A stretch of DNA of 9,692 nucleotides, taken from contig DOIX01000198.1 in the NCBI GenBank assembly GCA_003511885.1, positions 1 to 9,692 on the forward strand, read 5' to 3'. Below are positions 1 through 6,945 of the stretch, in pieces. The stretch is from Cyanobacteria bacterium UBA11153 (GTDB taxonomy: Bacteria; Cyanobacteriota; Cyanobacteriia; Cyanobacteriales; Coleofasciculaceae). A program made the position numbers and the translations under genes. The notes below the pieces were generated by a model. It was not told the DNA's origin and did not search any database. It saw only the letters and a list, made by a program, of their open reading frames with translations. The first letter of the stretch is position 1, and the number at the start of each line of letters is the position of its first letter.

Positions 1-3
1 TAA

Positions 4-68
4 TCTTGAAAACAATTAGGTTCGAGTGCTGTCTTCAGTTGGTAAAAGTACCAGGAATAAGAGTTATA
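4..68 (-). repeat. Diverged copy of a dispersed intergenic repeat (partial, window edge)
   Basis: This stretch matches the reverse complement of 9392-9456 over 65 positions without net indels. By hand count about 49 of 65 bases agree, more if one small gap pair is allowed. Shared blocks include CAATTAG, TTCGAG and AAAAGTACCAG. In the other copy this segment lies just inside the right terminal inverted repeat of a MITE-like element, so the corresponding terminus here would lie just left of base 1, outside the window. After base 68 the similarity stops, so this is either a truncated copy or a family member sharing only one end. Strand is set relative to the 9257-9479 copy as plus. Confidence 0.6.
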
Positions 69-83
69 GCACCACGCATTAAG

Positions 84-148
84 GTTAGGACATATTCTCA
101 AACTACGTTGTTCTTAATTCAGGATTGAAGTTAAAACAACGTCCTAAC
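84..148 (-). terminator. Imperfect hairpin over the stop codon of the secreted-protein gene
   Basis: The right arm at 135-148 (AACAACGTCCTAAC) pairs with GTTAGGAC at 84-91 and CGTTGTT at 106-112. A 14-nt bulge splits the left arm and the loop is 22 nt. The right arm overlaps the TAG stop of the minus-strand gene ending at 144. It has no clear T-run after it, so a role as an intrinsic terminator is only a guess; it could equally be part of the repeat relic at the window edge. Confidence 0.25.
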
Positions 149-2207
149 GTGTCTTGGTAGTGCTATATTGGTTCGCAGAAATCAAGTCGCTATTGCCCTT
201 GAGAATTTTATTTTCCTCTCCATCAGGGTAGGTACTGACTTCTTGAGTTCGATCGGAGTCAGATTCAACTCGATTGTCTGAAGTGTTTGTCTTGTCAGGA
301 TCGAGCGATCGCATATCAAAACTTGCCCTTTCTGTGTTGAATTCTAGTTTAACTGGAAAGGCGGCAGGATCGGACGCATCAACGGCTGGATCGATCGCAC
401 TAATGGTAAACTTAGAAACTCCTTCACCATTAACTAGCAAATCGCCCAATATGTCTTTATAATCGGCAAAATTCAGAGTCTCACCAGGCCCAAACTCACC
501 AAGTACTTTTCCGCCAACTGATACTGTAAAGCGATTATCGGCATCAATATCTTTGGGGAAACCACTAATCTTGGTAAATAGCGAATCTGATGTCATTTCA
601 TATTCATAACCAGATGCTAATGGTGGATCGAACCAGTTTCCAGAAGGAACATTGGGAAATTGGAATATGCCAATGACAATTACCACTGGCAAAATGGGAT
701 TCTGTTGAGATCTACCACGTTGCCCGTTTGAGTTTTCTGTGGGTTGCGGCACTATTTCAGATCGATCGGAAGGCTGAGTTGATGCAACTACAACCACATC
801 CCCAATCCCTGGAAAAACTCTACTCGGTGGCCCAACTTGTATCACCTGAGTTGTACTGGAATTCCGTATCTGCGGCAGACTGACTGTAATAGTACGAACG
901 TTAGTATTGCCACCTGTAGTTCCAGTATTGCCACCTGTGTTTCCGGTATTGCCACCTGTGTTTCCGGTATTGCCACCTGTGTTTCCGGTACCGCCACCTA
1001 ATCCTGGTGTCGGGCTACCATTTCCCACCAAACTCGGTGGTGGGATAACTGGTGCAGGGATAAAAATCCCATCGTTACTGAGGTCAGCCGTATTCAAACT
1101 AGGATCGGGGACAATACCTGTGAAGCTGCTAGTCGTAAAGGCAAATGTGCCAAAAATATCAAAGCTGACTCTTGAGTCACTACTCGATCCCCTAATAAAG
1201 TGGCCAAGGTCGTCTTGAAAGAAAAACTCAGTATCACTATACTTACTTCTGAATTGTTGAGGTGAGAAATTAGTAGCAGAACCACTGCCATTGCCAATTA
1301 CGCTAAAATTAACAGGACCAACAAAACCAGTAAAGCAGCCGCAAGGATCGCTACTGAATATACCTAATGAGTTGCTAATAGCAATAGTTGCGCCGGATCT
1401 CCCACTGCCTTCAATTTTGAGCGGAGTTCCTTGAATATCAATACGGAAATCTACTACAGCATCAAGGCTATCGTAGAATATATCACCAGTGGTTGGGTTG
1501 ATGAATGATTTAGCTGTTGGTGTACCCCTACCAGAAATTGCAAAGTTAGTGAGTGGATCTGTCAGCCTTACAGTATCTGGAAAATCAAATTCCGTCACAT
1601 TATCAGGAGTGCCAAATCGTATAGTTCGGGGTAGATTAATTAAACCGCTAGGCAGATTGGCATCGAAAGAACCCCCATATATAGTGCCATTGTTGGCATC
1701 AAAGGAAATATCTGATGCGGGACTTAATGTTGCGCCTAATACTGGTAAAAATATAGGTGAAGCAGTACCAGGTACCGTAGGAGTAATTAAAGTTCCTTCT
1801 AAAAATCCGATGTCAGGAGTAAAAGAATTAACAGTAAAGTTCAGGGTTGTTGGTACGCCTGAAAAAGGGACTGGATTCCCTGCTGAATCGAACCCTCTAC
1901 CTGAGAGAAACCCTCCCAAAGAACCTCGATCTCCAGCAACTGGAAGGCGATTGCCAATAGGATTGAGTACACCTACCGTGGGGATAAACCTAGAATCAAC
2001 AGTTACGCCATTTGGGGTTTCTAGTCTTAGGGTGCGAGTAGCAGCATCAAAGAGAGTTGTATTCCCACTGTCGGGGACAAAGAATCCCGCATCGCCTGTA
2101 ATTCGACCACCTGTGACAGGAATCTGGGCAAATACTCCAGGTGCGATCGCAAGGCTGCCTATAATACTAAGGCAAAGTGCGTATTGAGTGGATTGAATAA
2201 CTTTCAT
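144..2207 (-). CDS. Large secreted protein of unknown function with Gly/Asn/Thr repeat
   Basis: The 687-residue product has a clear signal peptide (MKVIQ start, hydrophobic core 10-22, likely cleavage after VFA at 27), so it is exported. Residues 30-370 are rich in Gly, Ser, Thr, Phe and Asp with alternating hydrophobic stretches, suggesting beta structure, and include an isolated CGC at 289-291. Residues 385-402 are a Pro-rich linker, 403-436 a GNTGGNT repeat, and 505-515 a hydrophobic strand. Residues 522-632 (starting near GNWFDPP and EYEMTSDSLF) resemble a beta-rich module that I associate from memory with other secreted cyanobacterial proteins. The tail 633-687 is strongly hydrophilic. 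AGGAGAA at 2212-2218 supports the ATG start. The gene lies 44 nt behind the porin on the same strand and is probably co-transcribed. I do not recognise a named family; function is unknown. A role at the cell surface or in the periplasm is inference. Confidence 0.8.
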   Translation of the reverse strand: MKVIQSTQYALCLSIIGSLAIAPGVFAQIPVTGGRITGDAGFFVPDSGNTTLFDAATRTLRLETPNGVTVDSRFIPTVGVLNPIGNRLPVAGDRGSLGGFLSGRGFDSAGNPVPFSGVPTTLNFTVNSFTPDIGFLEGTLITPTVPGTASPIFLPVLGATLSPASDISFDANNGTIYGGSFDANLPSGLINLPRTIRFGTPDNVTEFDFPDTVRLTDPLTNFAISGRGTPTAKSFINPTTGDIFYDSLDAVVDFRIDIQGTPLKIEGSGRSGATIAISNSLGIFSSDPCGCFTGFVGPVNFSVIGNGSGSATNFSPQQFRSKYSDTEFFFQDDLGHFIRGSSSDSRVSFDIFGTFAFTTSSFTGIVPDPSLNTADLSNDGIFIPAPVIPPPSLVGNGSPTPGLGGGTGNTGGNTGNTGGNTGNTGGNTGTTGGNTNVRTITVSLPQIRNSSTTQVIQVGPPSRVFPGIGDVVVVASTQPSDRSEIVPQPTENSNGQRGRSQQNPILPVVIVIGIFQFPNVPSGNWFDPPLASGYEYEMTSDSLFTKISGFPKDIDADNRFTVSVGGKVLGEFGPGETLNFADYKDILGDLLVNGEGVSKFTISAIDPAVDASDPAAFPVKLEFNTERASFDMRSLDPDKTNTSDNRVESDSDRTQEVSTYPDGEENKILKGNSDLISANQYSTTKTR
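905..988 (-). repeat. 21-bp in-frame tandem repeat inside the secreted-protein gene
   Basis: Four head-to-tail 21-bp units start at 905, 926, 947 and 968. The last three are identical and the first differs at three positions; a fifth partial unit begins at 989. Each unit encodes seven residues of a Gly-Asn-Thr repeat (GNTGGNT). The identity of three copies at the DNA level points to recent expansion by slippage or recombination, with length changes preserving the frame. Confidence 0.9.
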
Positions 2208-2251
2208 AAAATTCTCCTGTTTAAATAGAGGAAACAGTTGAAATTCAGAAA

Positions 2252-4288
2252 CTAGAAGGTAAAAGTAGTGCGGATTGCACCAACTGCAATCGTGTCACTA
2301 TTAGGGGTATTCGCTGGATCGAAAATCAAGACAAATCCCGGTGTAATACTGATATTTTCTGAGACTCGGAAACGGTAAAAAATTTCCAGATGGGTTGTCG
2401 TACCTGGTTGATCTCCAGACACCCCAATACCACCAGCTAAAAAGTCAGGGACATTCCGTCCCACTGGGAGATCGCTACTAGTAATTCTGGGAGGTTGACC
2501 AACATAAATTCCGCCTAAATTTCCCTCACCTAATAAATCTGGTAAATTGATAAATGCCATCCAGTTAATTGTTTCAACATTTCCAGATCTTCCTGGTATT
2601 TTAGAATTGGTATATCCCACCCAACCGCCCAGAGTTAATTTGGGATTAACTCGCCAGGAAATAGTTGTTCCTATGGCATTAGTTTGCAATGGTGCCCTTA
2701 AAATACCTCCTAAGCCGAAATTCGGTTCTGGCACAGCTACAAAATCATCTCCAACTTGGCTTCCCAATCTGCCGAAGGGGGAATAAGCATTGAGGTAGTG
2801 GAAGGCAATATCTAAACTATTGATGGGAGAAACAATTAACTGAACTCCAGCTACAGTTTCGCCATTTGTGCCACCAAATATACCTCCAAAACCTGGATTT
2901 TCGGGCGCACCAGCCGCATAAACTCCCTGCAAACTAATCCTCGGATTAACTTGCCAATCAAAACCAATACCACCTGTCCCGCCACCCATATTAATAATTG
3001 GGTTCCTTTGGGCAAATAGGGAAATTGGTCCAAATCCTGCACTTTCTACTCGATTAGTTCCTCTGAAAACATTAACCGGATTAATTCCAGCAGTCCCCAC
3101 AATCAGACCAAAATTCTTACCGAAGCGATGGCGATAGGTTAAGTCACTCAGAACTAGATCGCCACCTGTATTTCCCTCATATCCTAATCGCAAGTTGTTT
3201 GTTAAAAATGGAGTACTGTCACCATTCCCTGCCTGCAATCCTGTTAGTAAAATACTATTAGGACTAAACTGAGTGAAGAGGCTTAACTGGGCATTACTAA
3301 TCAGGTTAATATTCGTACCCGGATCTTTTGTATCCTTAATACCATCCACAGGGAAGAAATCTGCTGTATTTTCCGTCCTTCCCTGAATACCGATAACTAC
3401 CTGTCCAAATAATTTAGTAGTAGGAGAAAACTGATGGTCTTCTAAAAATGCAGTCCGAAATTCTAAATTATCCACTCGCGATGCTAGGGTAGCAAGTTCC
3501 GGTTTAAACTCCTCAGTTAATCGTTGTAATGCTTCTAAATCTCCATCGGGGACACCTGATTTTACTCCAGTCATTAAACGTTCCACTTGTTGCAAACAAG
3601 CATTTAATCCTGCGGCAAATTCATACCGAGACATGGCACGATTTCCCCGGAATGTACCATCAGGATATCCTGCAATACAGCCATAACGTTCGACAAGATT
3701 GCGCAATGCCTCGTAAGCCCAATCCCCTGGTGAAACATCCCGTAACTGCGATACATTAGTTACTTGACCCATTGGATTGGCTTCAGTTTCATCCAACTCA
3801 AAAGATCCTAAATTGCTGTCAGGAGGCACAGCTTGCGCCAAGACTGACACAGACGTAATTTTCTCCTCAATACCAGAATCAATCTCAGATCCTGAGTTAG
3901 CCAAATTCTCTGAAGATATAACAGAATTCGCCTGTAAAGTCTCTATTTTGTTCGTAGTAGGCAATTTATTGCCATCTAATCTATCGCTAGAATCGATTTC
4001 CGAGGGGACTTCAGCTTCCAGATTGACACGATTATCCCTTACCGGATGAGGAAACGCGATAGCAGAAATTACTGGAATATTATCCAATATAGTCGAATCT
4101 TCTACGGCTGGGCTTTCTTCCTTGCCCAAATTTTCTATCTTACCTGAAGTAGTCTTATCATCCGCTACAGTTTCCGATTCAGTTGTTTGAGCTTCTGCTG
4201 GTGCTGCTAGCAAACCTGCCATGAGCAAACCTGTGTAAAGCCATAAGGTTGCATTTTGCCTCTGTACCCTTGGTAGACGCTGATTCAT
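2252..4288 (-). CDS. Outer-membrane porin with SLH domain, OprB type (cyanobacterial 'iron uptake porin' family)
   Basis: The 678-residue product has an N-terminal signal peptide (cleavage likely after AEA at 33), a long acidic low-complexity linker (about 35-155), an S-layer-homology domain at about 176-236 (containing DVSPGDWAYEAL, GYPDGTFRG and MSRYEFA), a short predicted coiled coil at about 250-285, and a beta-barrel from about 290 that ends in TTFTF with a terminal aromatic residue, the usual signal for BAM-mediated insertion. In this family the SLH domain is thought to bind peptidoglycan or its attached polymer while the barrel lets small solutes and inorganic ions cross the outer membrane. 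The linker between signal peptide and SLH domain looks longer than in porins I remember. The ATG at 4288 is the only start placing a signal peptide at the front. The gene heads a probable two-gene unit with the secreted protein behind it. Substrate cannot be read from the sequence; iron is only the family label. Confidence 0.9.
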   Translation of the reverse strand: MNQRLPRVQRQNATLWLYTGLLMAGLLAAPAEAQTTESETVADDKTTSGKIENLGKEESPAVEDSTILDNIPVISAIAFPHPVRDNRVNLEAEVPSEIDSSDRLDGNKLPTTNKIETLQANSVISSENLANSGSEIDSGIEEKITSVSVLAQAVPPDSNLGSFELDETEANPMGQVTNVSQLRDVSPGDWAYEALRNLVERYGCIAGYPDGTFRGNRAMSRYEFAAGLNACLQQVERLMTGVKSGVPDGDLEALQRLTEEFKPELATLASRVDNLEFRTAFLEDHQFSPTTKLFGQVVIGIQGRTENTADFFPVDGIKDTKDPGTNINLISNAQLSLFTQFSPNSILLTGLQAGNGDSTPFLTNNLRLGYEGNTGGDLVLSDLTYRHRFGKNFGLIVGTAGINPVNVFRGTNRVESAGFGPISLFAQRNPIINMGGGTGGIGFDWQVNPRISLQGVYAAGAPENPGFGGIFGGTNGETVAGVQLIVSPINSLDIAFHYLNAYSPFGRLGSQVGDDFVAVPEPNFGLGGILRAPLQTNAIGTTISWRVNPKLTLGGWVGYTNSKIPGRSGNVETINWMAFINLPDLLGEGNLGGIYVGQPPRITSSDLPVGRNVPDFLAGGIGVSGDQPGTTTHLEIFYRFRVSENISITPGFVLIFDPANTPNSDTIAVGAIRTTFTF

Positions 4289-4609
4289 CTGTTCCCATCC
4301 TCACTGTTTTACCAATTACTCTTGGGATCGAATTCTAGAACTTGATTTTTTTTCCTTATCTCCACTCTATCTCTAAATAGTCAACTAGAAGGTTACGAAA
4401 AGTGACCATAATTGGGGAGATTGCAAAAAAAATTAACAGAGTGTAACAATATATAAGTTAAGATTAACTTTATAAATCAGTAATTTTTGCTCGATTCCTT
4501 TACATTTTATGTCAGCTCTCTCGCCCATATATGTCAGTTTTCTACCAACTCGATTGCCGAAAACTGCAAAGTAAATATAACTTTTTGTAAAGAATTTTCA
4601 GAAAAATAA
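4289..4609. other. Non-coding leader region upstream of the porin
   Basis: No credible gene lies here. It is AT-rich with A/T runs near 4346-4353 and 4425-4433. From the candidate promoter at 4448-4476 the porin transcript would carry a leader of roughly 150 nt before the ATG at 4288. GAGG lies about 13 nt before that start, a weak ribosome binding site. Bases 4480-4609 show nothing I can name. Confidence 0.6.
4448..4476 (-). promoter_or_regulatory. Candidate porin promoter with palindromic operator in the spacer
   Basis: Read on the minus strand, TTTATA (4471-4476) and TATATT (4448-4453) are spaced 17 nt apart, matching sigma-70 -35 and -10 boxes at four and five of six positions. The spacer contains the 16-bp sequence AAGTTAATCTTAACTT (4455-4470), two 7-bp arms around a 2-bp centre. 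A dimeric regulator bound there would block polymerase. The AT-rich context makes chance matches plausible, and the arms do not look like a Fur box. Confidence 0.4.
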
Positions 4610-4865
4610 CTGACGGGGCGACAACTATGGCTAAAACCATTGCACAGTCTGGCTTGTAGCCCGTTGATTTGTCAAAAAATTGAGTCCATTTTTGCGCATT
4701 ATTGACACTATTTTCACATACGGGCAGCTACAAGTATTATGGTTTCGTCCTTCACCACCAGATTTCCTGGCTAATTTTCCCTAATGTGGGTGGTTTTTTT
4801 CCGGATTGGCATGGCTTCAAAAGCATAGCCTGTCAAGGTTTCAACCATAGTTGTCGCCCCGTCAG
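4610..4865. mobile_element. 256-bp MITE-like element with 29-bp terminal inverted repeats
   Basis: The left end at 4610-4638 and right end at 4837-4865 are inverted copies matching at 27 of 29 positions, the outermost 21 perfectly; the terminus reads CTGACGGGGCGACAACTATG. The interior has no open reading frame of note but several nested hairpins: 4653-4664 with 4720-4734 (CTTGTAGC against GCTACAAG), CCAG/CTGG at 4758-4770, and ACCACC/GGTGGT at 4754-4794 followed by a T-run. The size, lack of genes and long inverted termini fit a non-autonomous miniature transposable element. I find no clear target-site duplication, so it may be old, or a structured non-coding element instead. It lies between the psb operon terminator and the porin promoter. 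Confidence 0.7.
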
Positions 4866-4891
4866 GTGTTATGCGTAAGCTAACGCACTCT

Positions 4892-4941
4892 AAAGAAAGT
4901 ATTCCTCCCCACCCTTGACAGGATGGGGAGGAAAATTCTTT
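4892..4941 (-). terminator. Probable terminator of psbEFLJ
   Basis: A strong 10-bp stem pairs TTCCTCCCCA (4902-4911) with TGGGGAGGAA (4924-4933) around a 12-nt loop. A second outer stem pairs AAAGAA (4892-4897) with TTCTTT (4936-4941). It begins about 40 nt after the psbJ stop. On the minus strand the G-rich arm is followed by a loose T-rich stretch (TACTTTCTTT), so it could stop transcription, protect the 3' end of the mRNA, or both. A similar foldback could also be an insertion-sequence end relic. Confidence 0.55.
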
Positions 4942-4981
4942 GATAAATCAATTATCCATTAAACTGAGTTTAACAGCGAGC

Positions 4982-5101
4982 CTACATACCGGAACCAAGT
5001 CCAACATAAGCACCGTAGAAGAAAATACCGACAACTACCAGAACACCAGTACCAGCGACGGTAGCAACTAACCACAAAGGAATTCTTCCACTTTCAGACA
5101 C
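4982..5101 (-). CDS. psbJ: Photosystem II reaction centre protein J
   Basis: The 39-residue protein has the family's usual length, a short stromal/cytoplasmic N-terminus with GRIPLW at 5-10, one transmembrane helix (about 11-30) and the typical [10 protein letters not shown] end. PsbJ sits beside cytochrome b559 in photosystem II and affects plastoquinone exchange and forward electron flow from QA. The start is GTG at 5101, supported by GGAGG at 5110-5114 with an 8-nt spacer; no in-frame ATG would give the known N-terminus. It is the last gene of the operon, 60 nt after psbL, followed by the hairpin at 4892-4941. It is too short for routine gene finders and easily missed. Confidence 0.96.
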   Translation of the reverse strand: MSESGRIPLWLVATVAGTGVLVVVGIFFYGAYVGLGSGM

Positions 5102-5161
5102 AGCTTTTACCTCCTAATTGCAACGAAAACTAATTACACCGATTTACTTAAATCGAGCCAG

Positions 5162-5284
5162 TTAATTAAAGAAATAACTGGAAAAGAGAATACCGAGAAC
5201 AAAAATCAGCAACAAACCTAAATAAAGAGAAGTCCGATTTAGTTCAACTGGCTGACTATTGGGATTGGGTGCTTTTTCTGGCAT
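5162..5284 (-). CDS. psbL: Photosystem II reaction centre protein L
   Basis: The 40-residue protein carries the invariant core [19 protein letters not shown] and one transmembrane helix (about 18-37) ending SSYFFN. PsbL lies at the photosystem II monomer interface near the QA site and is needed for normal acceptor-side function and assembly. The ATG at 5284 is chosen because the family begins a few residues before PNPN and because GGAG lies just upstream; the open frame continues to 5377 but that part overlaps psbF and has no family resemblance. The start lies 11 nt beyond the psbF stop, so the ribosome binding site abuts the psbF end and the two are probably translated in tandem. Confidence 0.97.
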   Translation of the reverse strand: MPEKAPNPNSQPVELNRTSLYLGLLLIFVLGILFSSYFFN

Positions 5285-5295
5285 AATTATTTCTC

Positions 5296-5457
<162 letters not shown>

Positions 5458-5703
5458 TTACTTGATAAATTCTTCGATTTGTTGTTTGGCGTTGAAACGA
5501 TCCGTGACAATCGGGATTTCTTGCCGATCTTGAGTATAGTACTCGTTAGGACGGGGTGTACCAAAAGCATCATAAGCCAAACCTGTCTGGACAAACAGCC
5601 ATCCAGCAAGAAACAAAGCGGGAATGGTGATGCTGTGAATTACCCAGTAACGAATACTGGTGATAATGTCCGAAAATGGACGTTCTCCTGTGCTACCTGA
5701 CAT
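5458..5703 (-). CDS. psbE: Cytochrome b559 alpha subunit
   Basis: The 81-residue protein shows the [21 protein letters not shown]-terminus, a transmembrane helix (about 20-40) with the haem-ligand His23 in VIHSITIP, and a lumenal C-terminal part with [11 protein letters not shown], all hallmarks of PsbE. With PsbF it binds one haem bridging the two subunits and is an early building block of the photosystem II D2 module. The ATG at 5703 is preceded by a strong AAGGAGG. It is the first gene of psbEFLJ and follows ycf48 by 222 nt, a gap holding a candidate promoter, so the operon is likely transcribed both on its own and possibly by read-through from rubA-ycf48. Confidence 0.98.
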   Translation of the reverse strand: MSGSTGERPFSDIITSIRYWVIHSITIPALFLAGWLFVQTGLAYDAFGTPRPNEYYTQDRQEIPIVTDRFNAKQQIEEFIK

Positions 5704-5821
5704 TGATGATTCCTCCTTCCAACAATTGATTATCTATCGATCGCAGCGCTTAAAGCTGCTCAGTAGCGTTTCATCCCTAACCTTGAGGTACAGGTTTTCG
5801 ACACTTTCCGTCTTTTTTATT

Positions 5822-5851
5822 ATGATACGAAAATGGATCGGATCTATACAA
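5822..5851 (-). promoter_or_regulatory. Candidate psbEFLJ promoter
   Basis: On the minus strand TTGTAT (5846-5851) and TATCAT (5822-5827) are 18 nt apart, resembling sigma-70 boxes, and would give a leader of about 110 nt before psbE. It lies in the 222-nt gap behind ycf48. The match is moderate and no start site is known to me for this strain. Confidence 0.35.
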
Positions 5852-5925
5852 GCACCTATGGGGTTTGAGATGGTAACTTTTGAGTTTTCGGGAGCGATCG
5901 CCCCAAACCTAATACCCAATAGATT

Positions 5926-6945
5926 TTAACCCGCTGTAGCGGATTGGTCATACTTTAGCAAAACACCATTGTTGCCAAGGATAAATCCCTTTTCTGGTGT
6001 GAGAAAGACAATTTTGTACAAGTTAGCAGGTATATTCTCAGCCTCCATATCTTTCTGCCATGTATTTCCGCCATCCAAACTACAAAGCAAACTACCGCTA
6101 CCTCCTGCGATCCAAACTTCCTCTGGGGTGCGATAGGCTAGATCTAGCAGTCCCAAATTAGTTCTCCGATCTGGATATAAAGGATCTTGCCAAGATTCCA
6201 AATCCTCACCGTCTGTAAATTGAATCACGCCTCCCCTACCCAGCAACCAAAGACCCCCATTTTGGGTAAATCCCATACTTTGAAGGCGTTTGGAACTAGT
6301 ACGGTTGTGCTGAACCCAAGCTGTTTGTCCCGGCTCCCAGGTGGAGTAGAAACTGCCATTAGAGGAAACTGCGACGTATTCGCCACTAAGGGAACGGGAA
6401 ATATTTCGCACTACCCCCACCGCTTCTTGGACTAGAGCTTTCCAGGTTTTACCCCCATCATTAGTCTGATAAATAGCACCAACTGTAGTGCTGATTTCCG
6501 CAGATTGAGGACCTAGAGCTAAAATCCGATTGGGATCGCCCGGTAATCTAGAACTTAACTGAATGCGAGACCAAGAGGTGCCACCATCATTAGTATGAAG
6601 CAAAATCGCAGGTGCGCCGACAATCCAGCCTTCATCACCGGAAAAGCTCACTGAGGTAAAGCGATAATTTAATCCATCCAACTCAATGCCTCTTTCCTGC
6701 CAAGTCTCGCCGCCATCGGTTGTTTCCAAGAGGGTGAGATTGCTCCCCACCATCCAGCCATGATTCGAGTCTCCTGTGAAAGCAATATCCTGTAGGGTAG
6801 CCTCAGTAGGTAGAGGAACCACCTTCCAGGGGTTATAGCCCAAACCTGGTGCCGATTTACAGCTAATACACAAGAAAGCGATCGCCAATAATATTACAAT
6901 TCTTTGCAGTATTTTCATCTTTTGACCAACCCGATACCAATACAT
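5926..6945 (-). CDS. ycf48: Photosystem II assembly factor Ycf48 (HCF136 family)
   Basis: The 339-residue protein has a signal sequence (about 11-28) with a probable lipoprotein Cys at 29 (AFLCISC), then the conserved YNPWKVVPLP start of the mature domain and a beta-propeller with repeated T-x-DGG-x-TW motifs at about 75-82, 118-125, 161-168 and 289-296. Ycf48 binds precursor D1 and helps form the early reaction-centre assembly intermediate with cytochrome b559 on the lumenal side. It lies between rubA and psbEFLJ, the usual cyanobacterial order. The ATG at 6945 overlaps the rubA TGA by one base (TGATG), pointing to translational coupling. An in-frame ATG at 6918 (MKILQRIV) would give a more typical signal peptide, so the true start is uncertain; neither has a strong Shine-Dalgarno. 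The stretch from residue 37 to the end looks complete and undamaged. Confidence 0.96.
   Translation of the reverse strand: MYWYRVGQKMKILQRIVILLAIAFLCISCKSAPGLGYNPWKVVPLPTEATLQDIAFTGDSNHGWMVGSNLTLLETTDGGETWQERGIELDGLNYRFTSVSFSGDEGWIVGAPAILLHTNDGGTSWSRIQLSSRLPGDPNRILALGPQSAEISTTVGAIYQTNDGGKTWKALVQEAVGVVRNISRSLSGEYVAVSSNGSFYSTWEPGQTAWVQHNRTSSKRLQSMGFTQNGGLWLLGRGGVIQFTDGEDLESWQDPLYPDRRTNLGLLDLAYRTPEEVWIAGGSGSLLCSLDGGNTWQKDMEAENIPANLYKIVFLTPEKGFILGNNGVLLKYDQSATAG

Noticed and set aside
1..143. Open frame running in from the left edge (ILKTIRFE...)
   Set aside because: The homologous stretch at 9392-9456 has a stop in that frame, so it is not conserved as coding; the region is better described as a repeat relic.
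907..1218. Plus-strand frame with a Pro/Val-rich repeat (PPVFPVL)
   Set aside because: This is only the reverse-strand reading of the 21-bp repeat coding for Gly-Asn-Thr.
1489..2187. 232-residue open frame on the plus strand opposite the secreted-protein gene
   Set aside because: It is antisense to a gene with a signal peptide, ribosome binding site and coherent domain structure, and its own translation has no recognisable domain. Long antisense frames are expected from biased codon use.
4455..4470. Fur box before the porin
   Set aside because: The palindrome arms (AAGTTAA) do not match the usual Fur pattern of GATAAT-type hexamers; kept only as an operator of unknown regulator.
4754..4800. 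Hairpin plus T-run read as a plus-strand terminator
   Set aside because: No plus-strand gene precedes it, the stem is 6 bp with a 29-nt loop, and it is better explained as internal structure of the 256-bp element.
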